Shown: positions 61,487-64,000 of the stretch, piece by piece
How positions within the stretch are numbered: the stretch's first letter is position 1
How the letters are laid out: each line of letters starts with the position of its first letter
From: CAXBNB01 sp049115735
GTDB taxonomy: Bacteria; Bacteroidota; Bacteroidia; Cytophagales; Cyclobacteriaceae
Assembly (NCBI GenBank): GCA_049115735.1
Contig: JAGDZP010000004.1
Location: forward strand, 186,001 to 250,000
Direction: 5' to 3'
DNA: 64,000 bases
The notes under the pieces: model-generated
The model's input: only the letters and a program-made list of their open reading frames with translations
Databases searched by the model: none
Told to the model about the DNA's origin: nothing
Program-made: the position numbers and the translations under genes

Positions 61487-62338
61487 TTATTGGCCTTCGG
61501 ATAACTCAATATGAACATCGGTTTCCATTCTGCTACTTGCACTTCCTCTGTATGTCCCAATGACCGGTTTAGTTAGATCAGGTATGTAGCTCGCACATAT
61601 AGGAATATATGTTTCCGTAACAAAAATACCGGCACTTGGGTCCATGCCTACCCAGCCACCCCCTGGCAAATACACATCAACCCATGCATGCAATTCATGC
61701 CCTTCCTCCAATTCTGGATTGAAGGAATACCCTCCAACATATCTAGCAGCAAAGCCCTGGTTTCTCAAAACATGAATCATCATCCAGGCCAAATCTCGGC
61801 ATGAACCCACTTTCGTTGTAAACAACTCTGTTGGGGTCATTAAATTGTCTTCTTCTCTTATCACATGTGTGAATTCACTATGTATGGTCTGGTTTAAGAA
61901 GGAAAGATATGTGATTAGGTTATCTCCTGTGCTTGATTTTATTTCCTTCGACCAATTGAGCATTTGATCTGAAAGAATATCGCAACGTAAATAAAGTGAA
62001 AGGGCTTCTTGCTCCTCTTCTCTGTATAGTTTGGTCAGTGAACCTTCGATGGGTGTATCGATATAAAATTCAAAAGGATTGAATTTTCCGATTTTCAATT
62101 TCAGCCTTACATCTATCAGTAGTTCATCCAAGAGATCATTAAACCAGGCCTGGTGATAAATATTATTTTCCAAACCAGCCCTTTCTGCGAACCCAGACGG
62201 CTTTGGACTGACTTGGATATCAATCACTTCTAAGTCGTAATATGGCCTGGGTGCTGGTGTAAATCTTAAATAATGAGGCTCAAGGAATACTTTTTCTTCA
62301 AATATATATCTGGTGGAATGCTCTATACTCAATATCAT
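61487..62338 (-). CDS. Transglutaminase-like cysteine peptidase of the Anbu cluster
   Basis: 283 residues. An N-terminal beta domain (about 1-100, the bacterial transglutaminase-like N region, YLRFTPAPRPYYDLEVIDI) is followed by the catalytic core. The triad is Cys180 in VGSCRDLAWMMI, His217 in HELHAWVDVY and Asp233 in WVGMDPSAG. It overlaps the Anbu gene by 4 nt. Homologues cluster with Anbu and alpha-E genes in many bacteria; the substrate is unknown. Confidence 0.88.
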   Translation of the reverse strand: MILSIEHSTRYIFEEKVFLEPHYLRFTPAPRPYYDLEVIDIQVSPKPSGFAERAGLENNIYHQAWFNDLLDELLIDVRLKLKIGKFNPFEFYIDTPIEGSLTKLYREEEQEALSLYLRCDILSDQMLNWSKEIKSSTGDNLITYLSFLNQTIHSEFTHVIREEDNLMTPTELFTTKVGSCRDLAWMMIHVLRNQGFAARYVGGYSFNPELEEGHELHAWVDVYLPGGGWVGMDPSAGIFVTETYIPICASYIPDLTKPVIGTYRGSASSRMETDVHIELSEGQ

Positions 62339-63072
62339 TCGACCAAATCTATTTCCTCAACGAATGATTTTCCTAAAATCTGGGCTGGTATATTCTCGAT
62401 GGCGTCTCGTAACCTGGAATTCCAATAGTCAGACAAATGGCCAAGGTCTTTTTCGGTATATCGATGCTCAACCAAGGTATATGAGTTGTTTTTTAGTGTA
62501 ATCGTATCAACTGGGTAATCCACATCATTTGCCGAAAGGCGGGTAGCATCAAATGATAGAAATGCGCACTTCATTCCAAATTCCATAGAACAATCAATGT
62601 TGAATGATCTTTTAATGACCGGATTTCCATAACCCGTATTACCGATGATCACATAAGGAGTGCTTTCACCGATCTCTATCCAATTCCCCTGTGGATAAAG
62701 CAAATATATCTTCGGCTCTTTGTCTTGTTCCAATTGTCCTCCGACAATGGCAAATAGATTGAATGAAAGGCCAGACTCTTCTAAGGCCTCCTTATCTTCT
62801 TTTGCAACGCGCTTTACTTGCTCTGCAAAAGCATTGACAGCCTTATACAGTTTGTTAAAATCATCATCACTTTCCTCGATCACCTCATTGAAATAGGTGA
62901 TGGCCTTATCACGTACAGATCGCAGACCGGAGGTCATTATGAAGAAAGAGTGGTTCTCTTTTTTAACCGAAAAAATCTTTTTTGCTGAAGTCGTATCAGT
63001 CCCGGTGGTAATTCGAGTATCAGCAAATCCAATGATTCCTTCCCTCGTTTTCAATCCCAAACAATATGTCAT
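62335..63072 (-). CDS. Proteasome-like Anbu protease subunit
   Basis: 245 residues of the Ntn-hydrolase fold related to the proteasome beta subunit and HslV. The N-terminus is MTYCLGLKTREGI; removal of Met exposes Thr as the nucleophile. Asp18 in GFADTRITTG and lysines in SAKKIF fit the rest of the catalytic site. The family, known as Anbu (ancestral beta subunit), forms open ring or helical assemblies in relatives. No ATPase (HslU-like) is beside it. The ATG shares one base with the stop of the alpha-E gene, and its stop overlaps the transglutaminase. Confidence 0.9.
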   Translation of the reverse strand: MTYCLGLKTREGIIGFADTRITTGTDTTSAKKIFSVKKENHSFFIMTSGLRSVRDKAITYFNEVIEESDDDFNKLYKAVNAFAEQVKRVAKEDKEALEESGLSFNLFAIVGGQLEQDKEPKIYLLYPQGNWIEIGESTPYVIIGNTGYGNPVIKRSFNIDCSMEFGMKCAFLSFDATRLSANDVDYPVDTITLKNNSYTLVEHRYTEKDLGHLSDYWNSRLRDAIENIPAQILGKSFVEEIDLVE

Positions 63073-64000
63073 TACTGCTCTATTTGTTGATCGATAAAAT
63101 TAGGTTTTATTTTGAAAAATTTGTCATAAACTGCATCCGAAATTTTAATCAACTTCAACTGTATATCATCAATATACTCATGCAGTCCAAAAGAAACAAT
63201 TTCGGAAACTTCAGCATATTGAATGTCTGACACAAGGGCCCCTAGTTCCTTCTCAGCTAAGTTGGAATATCCATCATCAATTGTGCCTGACACCACCCTG
63301 AGGCATTTCTGGGCCTCTTTGAGGCAAAACAAAATACTCCTTGGAAAGTACTTGTTGAGTGTCATAAACTCAACTACGCCTGAAATTTCGATATTTCCAT
63401 ATTCTCTGCAATAAAGCTCAAAACCACTAACCGATTTTAGCAATGCTGTCCAATGAAGAAAATCCACTGCGGAACCTACATCATCTGCCGAAGGCAAAAG
63501 CATGTGGTACTTTACATCCAAGATCCTGGAAGTCTTATCGGCACGTTCTATGTATTGTCCAAATTTTGCAAAATACCAACCTTGCTTCCTGCTCAGGGTA
63601 TCGTCTGATATGCCATAAAGTAATTGGATATCATACTTTACTTTTTTGAAAAACTCACTAGGATCTTCATTTTTCCATATCCTTTTCTTCTGGCCTTTTA
63701 GAACATAATAGTAAGACTCGTTCAATTTTTCCCAGGTCTCCCGATTGAGAGATCCTCTCACTGTCCTGGCGATTTCTCTTGCTTTTTTTGTGCTGCTAAT
63801 TATCGAGTTTGGGTTATCTTCATCAAAAGCCAGAAAAAAAATGGCATTTGTCCGGTCAAAATCGGAGTACTTAGAATTGTAATCGTCCAGATCACCTGTA
63901 GCGGCAATCAGCGGCATCCACTGCTCCTGCATATCAGGCGGCAGGTCGAGCAAGAGGTTAAAATTCACATCTATGAACCTGGCATAGTTTTCCACCCGCT
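63072..64000 (-). CDS. Alpha-E domain protein, 5' part outside window
   Basis: The frame is open to the right edge, so the N-terminus is cut off. The visible residues include ENYARFIDVNFNLLLDL; the family begins about 15-20 residues earlier with an RVANSLYWMGRYIERAE-like start. Further family parts are GSLNRETWEKLNESYY, KFGQYIERADKTSRILDVKY and the histidine-rich region near its end. Alpha-E proteins occur with circularly permuted ATP-grasp proteins, transglutaminases and Anbu. The GTG at 63995 is internal. The ATP-grasp partner is expected just upstream, outside the window. Confidence 0.88.
   Translation of the reverse strand, partial: RVENYARFIDVNFNLLLDLPPDMQEQWMPLIAATGDLDDYNSKYSDFDRTNAIFFLAFDEDNPNSIISSTKKAREIARTVRGSLNRETWEKLNESYYYVLKGQKKRIWKNEDPSEFFKKVKYDIQLLYGISDDTLSRKQGWYFAKFGQYIERADKTSRILDVKYHMLLPSADDVGSAVDFLHWTALLKSVSGFELYCREYGNIEISGVVEFMTLNKYFPRSILFCLKEAQKCLRVVSGTIDDGYSNLAEKELGALVSDIQYAEVSEIVSFGLHEYIDDIQLKLIKISDAVYDKFFKIKPNFIDQQIEQ

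Overview
The window looks like a chromosomal segment of a free-living, aerobic to microaerobic Bacteroidota bacterium, most likely a marine member of the Cytophagales. This is inferred from content: a fused CcoN-CcoO cbb3 oxidase with a one-haem CcoP, a TonB-dependent receptor under a TPP riboswitch, an IcmF-type fused mutase, the rpsU-xer-hpf trio, and repeated TAnnTTTG promoter boxes typical of the phylum. The DNA is AT-rich (roughly 40% GC by eye). I see no rRNA, tRNA, CRISPR array, prophage or intact insertion sequence. One two-base N run (34698-34699) marks a doubtful assembly join.

Layout. 1-7.4 kb: the end of purM, a PAP2 phosphatase, a mannose-1-phosphate guanylyltransferase, recQ, purD and a YiaK-type dehydrogenase. 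7.4-13.3 kb: the minus-strand cbb3 oxidase operon ccoNO-ccoQ-ccoP-ccoG-ccoH-safE-like, with a CRP/FNR-type box upstream. 13.5-21.6 kb: a plus-strand run of an aspartyl protease with PDZ domain, a membrane-anchored patatin-like protein, icmF and a lipase-like hydrolase. 21.7-31.3 kb: an M1 metallopeptidase, DinB-like protein, glycosyltransferase and MFS pump; a MarR / FMN-reductase / DoxX cluster facing a DUF3291 / aldo-keto reductase pair across a 23-bp operator; then rhomboid and PnuC. 31.3-34.7 kb: a 2OG-Fe(II) oxygenase, a 130-bp palindromic element, and the thiamine-type TonB receptor with its riboswitch. 35-39.3 kb: a fatty-acid desaturase with a second CRP/FNR-type box, and an unusual operon joining a TRAP transporter (no DctP) to a GRDP-like protein and a Cys-tailed protein. 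39.4-45.2 kb: a LolC/E-type permease, rbfA, a polytopic membrane protein, and the glyA-tatC-rpiB operon. 45.3-53.1 kb: a multi-PAS histidine kinase with a stand-alone receiver, an NdpA-like nucleoid protein, rfbB, ugd and an acyl-CoA dehydrogenase. 53.2-54.8 kb: rpsU-xer-hpf ending in a clear terminator. 54.8-61.4 kb: a four-gene envelope operon around an SLC12-like transporter. 61.5-64 kb: the start-truncated alpha-E / Anbu proteasome-like / transglutaminase operon.

How the parts work together. The best supported regulatory link is between the cbb3 oxidase and the desaturase, both oxygen-using. Each has a nearly identical TGAC-N4-GTCA palindrome about 80 nt before its start codon and the same distance from a TAnnTTTG-like box. 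The least understood units are the TRAP-GRDP-Cys-tail operon, the Anbu operon and the SLC12-centred envelope operon. Convergent gene pairs are packed unusually tightly (0-19 nt between eight pairs of stop codons).
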